Shown here: positions 10,814 to 19,696 of the stretch, in pieces
Position numbering within the stretch: the first letter of the stretch is position 1
Layout of the letters: every line of letters begins with the position of its first letter
Source: CAWJMD01 sp963845675
GTDB lineage: Bacteria; Actinomycetota; Actinomycetes; Actinomycetales; CAWJMD01
DNA: 64,000 nucleotides
Direction of reading: 5' to 3'
Assembly (NCBI GenBank): GCA_963845675.1
Contig: CAWJSX010000005.1
Location: 248,001 to 312,000 of the forward strand
Notes under the pieces: model-generated
Databases searched by the model: none
What the model saw: only the letters and a program-made list of their open reading frames with translations
What the model was told of the DNA's origin: nothing
Program-made: the position numbers and the translations under genes

Positions 10814-10851
10814 GTCCGCCGAGGTCGTCCGCCCCGGTCGAACGGGACGAG

Positions 10852-10878
10852 TTCGGGACCGATGACACCGGTCCTGAA
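10852..10878. promoter_or_regulatory. Interrupted inverted repeat upstream of a USP gene
   Basis: TTCGGGACC and GGTCCTGAA (arms TTCnGGACC/GGTCCnGAA, 9-base spacer) lie 53 bases before the USP start codon. It shares GGGAC/GTCC half-sites with the DevR-like boxes further along, but the spacing differs, so the regulator is unknown. Confidence 0.35.
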
Positions 10879-10930
10879 CCGGCGTACAAGTGGAGGGTTG
10901 GAGGACACGACAACCGGAGGCGAAGGACAC

Positions 10931-11377
10931 ATGAGCGACGACGACGGACGTCCAGCGATCGTGGTCGGAGCGGACGGGACCGAGCTGAGCATCAAGGCGG
11001 TGCGCTGGGCTGCCCAGCAGGCCGGGCTCACGGGCGCCGACCTCGTCGCCGTCACGGCCTTCGAGATCCCGGCCACGATCCTCGTCGTGCCGACCTACAC
11101 CGAGGCCGACTACGTCCGCGACGCGCAAGTCATCCTCGATCGCACCGTCGATGAGGCGCTGGGGACCGAGCCCGACGTCCACGTGGAGCGGCAGCTGTCA
11201 CAGGACCATCCCGCACAGGCGCTGACACGAGCCGCCGACGGAGCCCAGCTCCTCGTCGTCGGCAGCCACGGCCGCAAGGAGTTCCCGCGGATGCACCTCG
11301 GGTCGGTCGCCACCTACTGCGTCCACCACGCCCCGTGCCCGGTCCTCGTCTTCCGCGAACCTGACAGCGGCCGCTGA
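10931..11377 (+). CDS. Universal stress protein, single domain
   Basis: A 148-residue UspA-fold cytoplasmic protein. The ATP-binding signature G-2x-G-9x-G(S/T) is present as GSHGRKEFPRMHLGS, followed by HHAPCPVLVF at the C-terminus. ATG 10931 has GGAGG twelve bases upstream. It stands apart from the two-domain USPs at 43-59 kb and is the last backbone gene before the acquired-looking segment. Role in stress survival is known for the family; its trigger here is not visible. Confidence 0.88.
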   Translation: MSDDDGRPAIVVGADGTELSIKAVRWAAQQAGLTGADLVAVTAFEIPATILVVPTYTEADYVRDAQVILDRTVDEALGTEPDVHVERQLSQDHPAQALTRAADGAQLLVVGSHGRKEFPRMHLGSVATYCVHHAPCPVLVFREPDSGR

Positions 11378-11406
11378 CGGCACCGTCCCCGCCACGGGGC
11401 CCAGTC

Positions 11407-11520
11407 GCTCACACGCCCGCGGACATCGGGTACGACATCAGTGACTACCGCGACATCGACCCGTGTTCGGGACGCTCGGCGACGTGGACGAGCTCACGAC
11501 CGGGCTCCACGAGCGAGGCG
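11407..11520 (+). pseudogene. Fragment of a GH13 alpha-glucosidase gene
   Basis: About 110 bases that match the intact GH13 gene at 22.73-22.85 kb in the same orientation. Translated, it gives GYDISDYRDIDP, then after one missing base FGTLGDVDELTTGLHERG; 29 of 33 residues equal the intact copy, around the start of the TIM barrel. No start, no continuation and one frameshift, so it is a remnant of a paralogous or displaced copy. Confidence 0.8.
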
Positions 11521-11531
11521 CTTCCGGGCAG

Positions 11532-11606
11532 CGCGCGCTCTGGAAGCTCACCCCGGTCGAGTACGAACTGGCCTTCACCACTCAGGCCGCGGACGTTGCG
11601 GCATGA
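11532..11606 (+). mobile_element. Remnant: 3' end of an IS3-type transposase gene
   Basis: Reads RALWKLTPVEYELAFTTQAA then DVAA and TGA. The LTPVEYE segment followed by a short Ala-rich tail is typical of the C-terminus of IS3-family OrfB integrases (usual form SALGxLTPxEYE). Only about 24 codons remain; it abuts the GH13 fragment and marks the left edge of the 11.4-22.5 kb segment. Recognition by eye only. Confidence 0.5.
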
Positions 11607-11668
11607 TCACCACCCACCCGGGTGTCAACTGACCCCTGCAGCAGTCCCGAACAGCATTCTGAGGGGAC

Positions 11669-12412
11669 GTGGTTGAGGTGGACTCCTTCATATCCGAGTC
11701 GGGGCTCGTCGTGCCGGCTGTCACCACCGAGCAGATGCGCGAGGTGGACCGGGTAGCGATCGAGGGGGTCGGCCCGAACCTCTATCAGATGATGGAGAAC
11801 GCCGGTCGGAACCTGGCGTCGTTGTGCGTGGAGATGCTGGGGGAGGGGTGGGCCACGTCTCCGGTCGTCGTGCTGGCGGGCACCGGCGGCAACGGGGGTG
11901 GCGGGATCTGCGCCGCTCGACACCTGGCCAACCACGGGGGCCAGGTCACGCTGGTGGTCTCGGATGTCGCCCGCCTGGCTGGCGTCCCTGCCGAACAGCT
12001 CGCGCTCTTCCGAGCCAGTGGTGGACGGCTGGCCGAGACCGGAGACCTCCGGACCCTCGAGTCCTCGCTGACGGTGGATGCCGTGCTGGGCTACAGCCTC
12101 GCAGGCGCACCGCACGGAGCCGTAGCGGACCTGATCGGGTGGATGTCGCTCGGCGATGCTCCTGTGGTGGCGCTCGACGTCCCCTCCGGCGTCGATTCGA
12201 CGACCGGGGATGCCCCCGGAGCCCACGTCCGGGCGGTGACCACGATGACCCTGGCTCTACCCAAGACCGGGCTTGCCGTCGATGCAGTCGGTGAGCTCTG
12301 GGTGGCCGACATCGGCGTCCCTGGGGGCGTCCTGGAGCGGGCCGGGGTCCGGCCCCCACCGGCGGGTCTCTTCTCGAGGGGATACCGCGTTCGGCTGGGC
12401 TGGTCCTCCTAG
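11669..12412 (+). CDS. nnrE: NAD(P)H-hydrate epimerase (YjeF N-terminal domain)
   Basis: Interconverts R- and S-NAD(P)HX, the hydrated damage forms of NAD(P)H, so that a dehydratase can repair them. The 247-residue protein has only the YjeF_N domain: EQMREVDRVAIEG, YQMMENAGRNLA, the nucleotide loop AGTGGNGGGGICAARHL, and VDAVLGYSLAG, ALDVPSGVD. The dehydratase domain (NnrD), often fused, is absent. The start is GTG 11669 behind GAGGGG. It points toward the TPP/Rieske gene (convergent). Repair of damaged NADPH suits the NADPH-forming genes in the same segment. Confidence 0.87.
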   Translation: MVEVDSFISESGLVVPAVTTEQMREVDRVAIEGVGPNLYQMMENAGRNLASLCVEMLGEGWATSPVVVLAGTGGNGGGGICAARHLANHGGQVTLVVSDVARLAGVPAEQLALFRASGGRLAETGDLRTLESSLTVDAVLGYSLAGAPHGAVADLIGWMSLGDAPVVALDVPSGVDSTTGDAPGAHVRAVTTMTLALPKTGLAVDAVGELWVADIGVPGGVLERAGVRPPPAGLFSRGYRVRLGWSS

Positions 12413-12546
12413 CCTGCGAGCGGGGACCGACCCTCGATGAGGACGACGTGGGCGGTGGCCGCGGGATCGGACTCGGCGGCAAGGGTCGGCGTATCGGAGG
12501 ACGGCGAGTCGACCTCGGCCCCGGGCGTCACATCAGACGCCCGGCT

Positions 12547-14529
12547 TCACATCAAGAGTGGATCGGTGACGATCTCGACGAGGGACGGGCCGTCGTGTGA
12601 AAGGGCAGCTGCGACCGCGTCGTGGAGCTGGTCCAGCTGCGTGACGCGGGCGCCGTGTGCCCCGCAAAGCTGCGCGAAGGCGGCGAAGTCGGGGTTGTGC
12701 AGGCTGGTCGCCCACACGTCGAACTCGCCTGCTCGTTGCTCCTTGCTGATCTTGCCCAGCTCGCTGTTGTTGAGCAGCACATGGGTGATGTTCATGTCGT
12801 ACTTGACTGCCGTCGTGAGCTCCATCGCGTACTGGCCGAAGCCTCCGTCGCCCGAAACTGACACGACCTTGCGGGTGTCGCCCACGGCGGCCCACGCGCC
12901 CATGGCGGCGGGGAACGCGAATCCGATCGAGCCGAGGTAACCGGACATGAGGACGTCCTGGTTGGCCACTTCGAAGTAGCGGCCGAAGGAGTAGGTGTTG
13001 TTGCCGACGTCGACGCAGATCACAGCATCGTGCGGGACCTGCTCGGACAGGTCGGCGAAGATCGAGGCGGCGTTCATGCCTGCGCCATGGTCGTCGGTGC
13101 GGCGGCTGGCCTTCTCGTCGCGCCATATCTGCCAACGCTCCGCGATGACAGAGCGCTGGTCGATGCAGGTGTGCCCACCGTCGAGACCTTCGGCGAGCAG
13201 CCTGGCGGTCGTGGCCACCGCCCCCTGTAGGCCGATGTCGACGGGGTGGTGTCGGCCGATGGCCATCGGGTCGTGATCGATCTGGATGATCGACTTGTAT
13301 GGCGCGATCCCGGTGTGGTTCGAGAAGGAGGCGCCGAACGCCACGACGAGATCGGACTCGTTCATCAGCCAGCTCGCGACGGGGGTGCCGCTTCGTCCGA
13401 GGACGCCGCAGCCGAGCGCGTGGTGGTCCGAGATCGCCCCCTTGGCCTTGAACGTCGTGATCACCGGCGCACCGATCAGCTCGGCGAGCCCGATGACGCC
13501 ATCGATGCCGGCGCGCGCGCCCTGGCCGACCACGATGACGGGACGCTGTGACCGGCGGATGCTCTCGATCGCCTCCGCGAGGACCGCAGCAGGCGGGGCG
13601 ATCTCGCGGGCCCCGGTCCGGCCGTCGGGTCGGGACGACTCCTGGTTCGAGGGCTCGACCTGCACCTCATCGGGGAAGATCAGGTGCGCGACGTCCTTGT
13701 CGACGATCGCGGTCTTGCACGCGAGCGTCATCAGCTCGGCGTGGTCGGCTGCCGACAGCACCACCTCGCCGAAGCGGGCAACATCCTTGAATGCGTTGGC
13801 CAGGTCCATGTCCTGGAACGCGCCCCGCCCCTTGGTCTTCGACGGCACCTGCCCCGAGAGTGCAAGCACCGGTGCCCGGTCGACCTTGGCGTCGTAGAGG
13901 CCGGTCAGCAGGTTGGTCGAACCGGGACCGGCGATGCCGAAGCAGGCGGCTAGACGGCCGGTGAGCTTGCCGTACGCCGTGGCGGCGAACGACGCTGCGC
14001 CTTCGTGGCGGATCCCGAAGTAGCGCAGGTCACCGCGTTGCTCGGCGCGATGCATCGCGTCGGCGAACCCGAGGTTGGAGTGACCGACCATCCCGAACAC
14101 GGTGTCGACTCCCCAGTTGACCATCGTCTCGACCATGACGTCCGAGACGGTGCGCGGGTGTTCGACCTCCGCGGGGAGCGCCACGTAGACGCCGTCGTCG
14201 CGCACCTCGCTCGCGTACGCCTCGGGGGCGTCGGTGAAGCCCTCGGGGGGTCTGCCGTCGCAGGGGCTGTAGTCGTAGCCGTGCCATGGACACCGCAGCC
14301 AGCCCTTCTCGATCGATCCCTCGCCGAGCGGGCCACCCTGGTGCGGGCATCGGTTGCTCATCACCCCGAACCTGCCGTCGACGTGGGTGACCGCGAGCGT
14401 GCGGCGACCCACGCTCACTGTGGTCACACGGCCCTCGGGGAGCTCATCGGGGTCGAGCACCTTGTGCCACTCGTGCGCGCCCTCGGGCACGGTGACGGGT
14501 TCGGTCGATGGTCCTTTGCTGTCGCCCAT
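12547..14529 (-). CDS. Rieske [2Fe-2S] domain fused to a thiamine-diphosphate enzyme (pyruvate oxidase/acetolactate synthase-like)
   Basis: A 660-residue fusion. Residues about 15-120 form a Rieske domain with both ligand pairs (C61-P-H63 and C80-P-W-H83 in RCPHQGGPLGE and RCPWHGYDY). The rest is a POX/ALS-type enzyme: N-terminal ThDP domain with activating Glu in RHEGAASFAATAYGKLTG and AGPGSTNLL, a central domain (VIVVGQGARAG), and a C-terminal ThDP/Mg motif GDGGFGQYAMEL...NNSELG. Pyruvate is the likely 2-oxoacid but is not proven. The Rieske cluster could pass decarboxylation electrons to another carrier instead of FAD-quinone. First Met 14529; it follows the FNT gene by 51 bases, suggesting co-transcription and a link between acid production and export. 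Confidence 0.88.
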   Translation of the reverse strand: MGDSKGPSTEPVTVPEGAHEWHKVLDPDELPEGRVTTVSVGRRTLAVTHVDGRFGVMSNRCPHQGGPLGEGSIEKGWLRCPWHGYDYSPCDGRPPEGFTDAPEAYASEVRDDGVYVALPAEVEHPRTVSDVMVETMVNWGVDTVFGMVGHSNLGFADAMHRAEQRGDLRYFGIRHEGAASFAATAYGKLTGRLAACFGIAGPGSTNLLTGLYDAKVDRAPVLALSGQVPSKTKGRGAFQDMDLANAFKDVARFGEVVLSAADHAELMTLACKTAIVDKDVAHLIFPDEVQVEPSNQESSRPDGRTGAREIAPPAAVLAEAIESIRRSQRPVIVVGQGARAGIDGVIGLAELIGAPVITTFKAKGAISDHHALGCGVLGRSGTPVASWLMNESDLVVAFGASFSNHTGIAPYKSIIQIDHDPMAIGRHHPVDIGLQGAVATTARLLAEGLDGGHTCIDQRSVIAERWQIWRDEKASRRTDDHGAGMNAASIFADLSEQVPHDAVICVDVGNNTYSFGRYFEVANQDVLMSGYLGSIGFAFPAAMGAWAAVGDTRKVVSVSGDGGFGQYAMELTTAVKYDMNITHVLLNNSELGKISKEQRAGEFDVWATSLHNPDFAAFAQLCGAHGARVTQLDQLHDAVAAALSHDGPSLVEIVTDPLLM

Positions 14530-14580
14530 GAGGATCGCGTCCTGTCGCAGCTGGATGGAGGTGACGCTATCGCTTCGCCG

Positions 14581-15456
14581 TCATGCGGGCACCTGGCTGT
14601 CATCCAATTCCTTGGGCGTCTCGCGGCTGCCGGCGATGTAGAAGGGCAGGGCGACGAGGAAGAAGGCACCGATGATGTTGCCGATCGCCGCGGGCAGCAC
14701 CGACCACAGCAGGCCGTCGCCCCACCCGGGCCCGTGACCGAGCGGCTGGCTCAGTGACAGGTAGGCCATGTTGGCCGGGGCGTGAAGGAAGCCGCCGGCG
14801 ACGAAGGCCATGACTGTCACCAGGACCGGGATGTACTTCCCGATGATCGTACGACCCATCGTGGCCAGGAACGCCGCCATCCCGACGAGCCAGTTGGCGA
14901 CGACGCCCGACAACACCGCCTTGAAGAATCCCTCCGCGCCACCCACATCCTGGAAGCGCATCTTCGTCGACATGACCTCGCCCATCAGTGCTTCGAAGCC
15001 CGCGCCGTAGTCCGAGACATAGACGATGACCTGGCCCAGCACGAAGGCACCGATCATGTTGCCGATCGCGGCAAGCAGCCAGAGCTTCAGGATCGCCGTA
15101 CGCAGCGGGGGGAGGCCGAGACGATCGCGTCGCCTGCCGAGCAGCGTCGCCGGGAGTTCCACGTTCACTTCGGTGAACAGCAGCGCCCCGCTGAGCACGA
15201 CGAGGAAGAACCCGACCGAGAACCCGAAGCCTTCCAGGAGCCGTTGGACGCCTTCGTTGTCGGTACCGGTCCCGATCAAGGTGCTGAACAGGGCGCCGAT
15301 CGAGATGAACCCACCGGCCATCACACTGAGCACAAGGACCTGGTGCACGCGGAGCCCGCAGGCTCGCTTCGCACCGGCTTCGGCCATCTCGATGAGAACG
15401 CGCTCAGGCGCGACGAACTGGCTGGGTGGCAGGTCGGTTGCAGAGTCTCCGTTCAT
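14581..15456 (-). CDS. Formate/nitrite transporter (FNT) family channel
   Basis: Pentameric membrane channel for small monovalent anions (formate, nitrite, acetate, lactate). The 291-residue protein shows six hydrophobic helices, with FNT features in GGFISIGALF, GFSVGFFLVVLSGALLFTEVN and LSGVVANWLVGMAAFLA. The ATG at 15456 is preferred over an upstream TTG at 15504 because the cytoplasmic N-terminus then has normal length. Its place directly ahead of the Rieske-ThDP enzyme suggests export of the acid formed there or import of its substrate. Substrate cannot be decided from sequence. Confidence 0.87.
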   Translation of the reverse strand: MNGDSATDLPPSQFVAPERVLIEMAEAGAKRACGLRVHQVLVLSVMAGGFISIGALFSTLIGTGTDNEGVQRLLEGFGFSVGFFLVVLSGALLFTEVNVELPATLLGRRRDRLGLPPLRTAILKLWLLAAIGNMIGAFVLGQVIVYVSDYGAGFEALMGEVMSTKMRFQDVGGAEGFFKAVLSGVVANWLVGMAAFLATMGRTIIGKYIPVLVTVMAFVAGGFLHAPANMAYLSLSQPLGHGPGWGDGLLWSVLPAAIGNIIGAFFLVALPFYIAGSRETPKELDDSQVPA

Positions 15457-15653
15457 CGCTCGATCAACCGTGCCACGGGCGAAGAGCCCGACGTGAATGC
15501 GCAATGGCAGGCACGCAGCGCGCAGTCACCTCGGCTGCAGGAACGTGGTCGGGCAGCATGGCGGATCTCCTGATCTGGTGATGCGGGTGCAACAGCTTCC
15601 GGACCCAACTGGTTCGTGCGAGTTGCGGGTCTACCTTCCCTGGTGATGTGTTC

Positions 15654-16634
15654 TCAGTCCGTTCCTGGCGTGAACGCATCGATCTCGATCCCTTTCCAGA
15701 ACGCGACCCGGCCCTTGATGCGACGAGCCAGAGGTGAGGGGTGGCGGTAGGAGAACGCTCCGTCCGGGACGACCATGCCGTCGACGTGGACGTCGTAGTA
15801 GCTCGCGACTCCCTTCCAGGGGCAGATGCTGGTGGTGCTGCTGGGTTGCAGCACGCCCTCTGGGACGCAAGGCAGGGGGAAATAGGCATTGCCCTCGACT
15901 GTGACGATGTCGTCCGACGTCGCGACCTGATTGGTCCCCAGTCGAGCCGAGGCGCAGGTCGTGCGACGCACGGTGCGCAGCAGTCCCAGGGACGTGACGA
16001 TTGCGGCACCACCGGCCGAGAGGAGGAGCGCCTCGACCACTGGGGTTCCCGATCCTGTCCACGTCGGCCCGTCGAGGCGACCCGCCGCAGACAGGAGTCC
16101 CGTGAGCGCCAGCGCAGCACCAATGCCGCCGCCGCCGGCGAACAGGAGGCGGCGTCGAGCCGAAGGGTCACCCGGTGAGCTGTCCTGACCAACGACCCAC
16201 GGCCAGGCTGCTGCCAGGATCAGTGGAGCGAGGTGCCACGTGGTCGTAGGTCGCCACGCGACGAGCAAGGACCACACCACCGCGACCACCAGAGTCCAGC
16301 GGAGTCCCGGGCTGATCCTCGCGCCGACGCCGCCACGAGCAGTCGCTGCTGGCGAATCGGGCTGATAGCCGGGGTCAACGGCCCTGATCGCGGCGACCAC
16401 CTGCCGGACGGAGGGGTTCACGAGTGCCCGGTCGCCCACGAAGACGGTGGGCACGGTCTCGTCTCCGCCGGTGGCCGCCCGCACGCGGGCGGCGGCCTCC
16501 GTCGAGGACCAGATGTCGTGCTCAGTGGTCGCCACGCCCGCGCGACTCAGCCCGCGCCTCAGGGAGGTGCAGAACGGGCAGCCGGGTCGCCACATCACTT
16601 CGATGGTGGGCGGGCTAGGTGCTGGCTGAGTCAT
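15654..16634 (-). CDS. Glutaredoxin--membrane region--DUF427 fusion protein
   Basis: A 326-residue three-part protein. Residues 10-85 are a glutaredoxin/mycoredoxin-like domain with CPFC at 19-22 and VPTVFVGDRALVNPS (cis-Pro loop). Residues about 110-220 hold four or so hydrophobic helices with a SPGDPSARRR loop. The C-terminal ~90 residues are a DUF427 domain (GNAYFPLPCVPEGVLQPS, CPWKGVASYYDVHVDG, FWKGIEIDAF). I know no described protein with this order. ATG 16634 has GAGG upstream. It may reduce or mark mixed disulfides at the membrane, but the role of DUF427 is unknown. The ends of all three parts are intact. Confidence 0.82.
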   Translation of the reverse strand: MTQPAPSPPTIEVMWRPGCPFCTSLRRGLSRAGVATTEHDIWSSTEAAARVRAATGGDETVPTVFVGDRALVNPSVRQVVAAIRAVDPGYQPDSPAATARGGVGARISPGLRWTLVVAVVWSLLVAWRPTTTWHLAPLILAAAWPWVVGQDSSPGDPSARRRLLFAGGGGIGAALALTGLLSAAGRLDGPTWTGSGTPVVEALLLSAGGAAIVTSLGLLRTVRRTTCASARLGTNQVATSDDIVTVEGNAYFPLPCVPEGVLQPSSTTSICPWKGVASYYDVHVDGMVVPDGAFSYRHPSPLARRIKGRVAFWKGIEIDAFTPGTD

Positions 16635-16665
16635 CTCTGGTCCTCGGACGTGGGAGCGGTGATGT

Positions 16666-16944
16666 TCAGCGCGCGCGCTGGGCGCCCATGAACAGGATGA
16701 AGCCAAGGAAGAGCCCGCAGATCAGGTGCTCGACGGGGAAGGTGGCGTACCCGACGAGCTCGGCCATGTTGGTGATCTGGTCCCCACTGTTGAAGATCAC
16801 GACGGCCAGGGGGAGTCCGACGAAGGAGCTGATCACGAAGACCAGGCCACCCCAGACGACGGCGGCGGCGAGCGCCATCCCACGGATCTTGGCCAGGCTG
16901 GCCAGCACACCGAAGCCCACGCCGTACGTCTCGCCCACCATCAT
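16666..16944 (-). CDS. Small membrane protein, unknown function
   Basis: A 92-residue protein with about three hydrophobic helices (VGFGVLASLAKI, LAAAVVWGGLVFVISSFVGL, LICGLFLGFILFMGA). I recognise no family. It ends 31 bases before the glutaredoxin-DUF427 gene on the same strand and probably leads that operon. Confidence 0.6.
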   Translation of the reverse strand: MMVGETYGVGFGVLASLAKIRGMALAAAVVWGGLVFVISSFVGLPLAVVIFNSGDQITNMAELVGYATFPVEHLICGLFLGFILFMGAQRAR

Positions 16945-17294
16945 GTGGACCAGTGCGTCCGCGGACGAGCGAGGTCTGCAAGGTGGTGGGGGTAGTGCTG
17001 GCGGTACTCAGGTGTCCTCCGTGAAGTGGTGGCGAATTTCTCGATCCACCAAGGAAACCCGGTGACCTCCCTGTGAGCGTCCCGGCAGCCCACATCCGCG
17101 TTCGAGCCCGCCGCGCTGGGCGCACGCGGGAAGCCCCGCTCGTGCTCAGCGGGTTCCTCGATGGTGATGGCCCTCCCGCTCCCGCATCGAAGCGACGCGG
17201 AAGTCGTCCTTCCACGAGCCGGGGAGCCACAGCCGCTTGGCGCGCACGCAGTCCAGCCGGCGGTGCATGTCAACGAACGTCGGGAGAACACGTC
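16945..17294. other. Divergent intergenic region, 350 bp
   Basis: Lies between the minus-strand membrane/FNT/Rieske operon and the plus-strand gnd operon, so it should carry two promoters. No convincing coding frame, RNA gene or clear palindrome seen. GGGAGAAC before the gnd ATG is a possible Shine-Dalgarno sequence. Confidence 0.5.
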
Positions 17295-18314
17295 ATGCAG
17301 TTGGCAATGGTCGGTCTGGGACGGATGGGTGCCAATCTCGTGCGGCGCGCGATGAACGCAGGTCACGAGTGCGTCGTCTACGACGTCAACCCCGAAGTAG
17401 TCGCCGAACTCGTCGCCGAAGGGGCGACGGGGGCATCGTCGCTCGATGAGCTGGCAGCCAAGCTCGAGACCCCACGAGCCGTCTGGGTCATGGTTCCAGC
17501 CGGACTCACCGGTCGGGTGGTCGACGATGTCGCGCAACATCTCGAGCGGGACGACATCATCATCGACGGCGGCAACAGCTTCTACCGAGATGACATCGAC
17601 CGAGCCGCCGTGCTCAAGGGGGCGGGTATCCACTACGTCGACATCGGAACGAGCGGGGGTGTGTTCGGCCTCGAACGCGGGTTCTGTCTCATGATCGGGG
17701 GCGACACCCAGACCGTCACCCATCTCGAACCGATCCTCAGGGCGCTCGCACCAGGCGTCGACGCCGCGGCGCGATCGGCTGGGCGCTCCGGCGAACCGGC
17801 CAGCTCGGAACACGGGTACCTGCACTGTGGACCCAATGGCGCGGGTCACCTGGTGAAGATGGTGCACAACGGAATCGAGTACGGAATCATGGCCGCCTAC
17901 GCCGAGGGTCTCAACATCTTGGCTCATGCCGGGATCGGTGCGACGTCACAGGACCACGACGCGGAGACCTCCCCGCTGCGCCACCCGCAGTACTACCGCT
18001 TCGGCATCGACATCCCCGAGGTCGCCGAGGTCTGGCGTCGGGGGAGCGTCGTCGCATCATGGCTCCTCGACCTCACCGCCGAAGCGCTCCATCAGGACCC
18101 AGAGCTCGGTTCGTTCACCGGTCGCGTCTCCGACTCCGGTGAGGGCCGTTGGACGGTCCAGGCCGCGGTCGATGTCGGCGTTCCTGCCCACGTCCTGACC
18201 GCTGCCCTGTACGAGAGATTCAGCTCGCGCGGTGAATCCGACTACGGGGATCGATTGCTGTCGGCGATGCGCAACCAGTTCGGTGGCCACAACGAAAAGG
18301 GGGCCGCGTCATGA
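17295..18314 (+). CDS. gnd: 6-phosphogluconate dehydrogenase, decarboxylating (short form)
   Basis: Oxidises 6-phosphogluconate to ribulose 5-phosphate, CO2 and NAD(P)H. The Rossmann motif MVGLGRMGANLVRR is at the N-terminus, IIIDGGNSFYRDD and the substrate site GPNGAGHLVKMVHNGIEYG follow, with the catalytic Lys in KMVHN. At 339 residues it is the short GndA/YqeC type rather than the ~470-residue form. ATGA overlap with zwf makes it the first gene of a three-gene unit. Confidence 0.95.
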   Translation: MQLAMVGLGRMGANLVRRAMNAGHECVVYDVNPEVVAELVAEGATGASSLDELAAKLETPRAVWVMVPAGLTGRVVDDVAQHLERDDIIIDGGNSFYRDDIDRAAVLKGAGIHYVDIGTSGGVFGLERGFCLMIGGDTQTVTHLEPILRALAPGVDAAARSAGRSGEPASSEHGYLHCGPNGAGHLVKMVHNGIEYGIMAAYAEGLNILAHAGIGATSQDHDAETSPLRHPQYYRFGIDIPEVAEVWRRGSVVASWLLDLTAEALHQDPELGSFTGRVSDSGEGRWTVQAAVDVGVPAHVLTAALYERFSSRGESDYGDRLLSAMRNQFGGHNEKGAAS

Positions 18315-19696
18315 CGACCCGTAGGGCCGACGCACTCGTGCTGTTCGGCATCACCGGCGATCTTGCCGCCAAGAAGCTGCTCGAGTCGCTCTACCACCTG
18401 GCCGCGCGTGGCCGCCTGCCCGACACCGTCGTCGGAGTGGCATCGACCCAGTGGCGAATCGATGAGCTGCGCGAGCACGTCCGGAGGTCACTGGAGACGA
18501 ACGGCGTCGAGATCGACGAGTCGGTGTTCGCCGGACTCGCCAACTCCCTTCTCTACGTGGCCGGTGACTACCGGGAGCCCGACACCTACCGGCAGTTGGG
18601 TGAGGCCCTCGGTGATGCCCGGCTCGCGGTCTGCTACCTCGCGATCCCGCCGTCACTGTTCGGCGACGTGGTCGAAGGTATCGCCTCGACCGGACTCAAC
18701 GAACAAGGCCGGGTCGTGCTCGAAAAGCCCTTCGGTCGCGACCTCGCCTCCGCACGAGAACTCAACCGAACGCTCGAGCGACACTTCGCGGAGGAGTCGA
18801 TCTTCCGAATCGACCACTTCCTGGGCAAGGAAGCGGTCCAGAACCTGATGGTGTTCCGATTCGCGAACAGCATTCTCGAACCCATCTGGAACCGCAACTA
18901 CATCGACAGCGTGCAGATCACCATGGCCGAGTCCTTCGGCATTGAAGGTCGCGGCGGCTTCTACGACAAGATCGGCACGCTGCGAGACGTTGTCCAGAAC
19001 CACCTCCTCCAGGTCGTGGCGTTGCTGGCCATGGAACCGCCGGTCTCCGAGACGCCCAACGCCCTGCGCGACGAACGAGTCAAGGTGCTCACTGCGATGC
19101 AGCCGCTTGACTCGGCCAAGCTCGTGCGCGGGCAGTACGACGGATACCGAACGGAACCCGGCGTCGATGCCGAGTCCGACACCGAGACGTACCTCGCGCT
19201 GCGGACCGAGATCGACTCATGGCGCTGGGCCGGTGTCCCCTGGTACATCAGGGCGGGAAAGGGACTCCCGGTGACCGTCACCGAGGCCGTCATCGAGTTC
19301 AAGCGACCGGGGCGCCTGCTCTTCGGGGATCCGGGGTGCGAGCCGCATCCCAATCACCTCCGCTTTCGGATGAAGCCCGACGACTGCATCACCCTCGAGT
19401 TGCAGGCCAAGAAGCCGGGTGACGCGCTGATCAGCCGATCGGTTCCGTTGCAGGTGATCAACAGCGAGCAGGCATCGGGCGGACACGACGCCTATCAACG
19501 ACTCCTCGATGACGCGCTCGCCGGCGACAACCGCCTCTTTGCACGCCAAGACGGCGTCGAACAAGCCTGGCGCGTCGTGGAACCCGTTCTGGACGACCAC
19601 CTGCCGGCCGTGTCCTACGAGACCGGGACGTGGGGCCCGGTCGACACCCTGATGCCCGACGGTGGATGGCACGACATCGACGGGGGGCACCGATGA
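18311..19696 (+). CDS. zwf: Glucose-6-phosphate 1-dehydrogenase
   Basis: First step of the oxidative pentose phosphate pathway, forming NADPH and 6-phosphogluconolactone. The dinucleotide-binding motif GITGDLAAKK starts at about residue 13 and the active-site signature RIDHFLGKE, with catalytic His, is intact. Length 461 residues is normal. It overlaps gnd and the ROK kinase gene by four bases on each side (ATGA twice), so glucose phosphorylation, oxidation and decarboxylation are coupled. No 6-phosphogluconolactonase gene is seen nearby. Confidence 0.97.
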   Translation: MTTRRADALVLFGITGDLAAKKLLESLYHLAARGRLPDTVVGVASTQWRIDELREHVRRSLETNGVEIDESVFAGLANSLLYVAGDYREPDTYRQLGEALGDARLAVCYLAIPPSLFGDVVEGIASTGLNEQGRVVLEKPFGRDLASARELNRTLERHFAEESIFRIDHFLGKEAVQNLMVFRFANSILEPIWNRNYIDSVQITMAESFGIEGRGGFYDKIGTLRDVVQNHLLQVVALLAMEPPVSETPNALRDERVKVLTAMQPLDSAKLVRGQYDGYRTEPGVDAESDTETYLALRTEIDSWRWAGVPWYIRAGKGLPVTVTEAVIEFKRPGRLLFGDPGCEPHPNHLRFRMKPDDCITLELQAKKPGDALISRSVPLQVINSEQASGGHDAYQRLLDDALAGDNRLFARQDGVEQAWRVVEPVLDDHLPAVSYETGTWGPVDTLMPDGGWHDIDGGHR

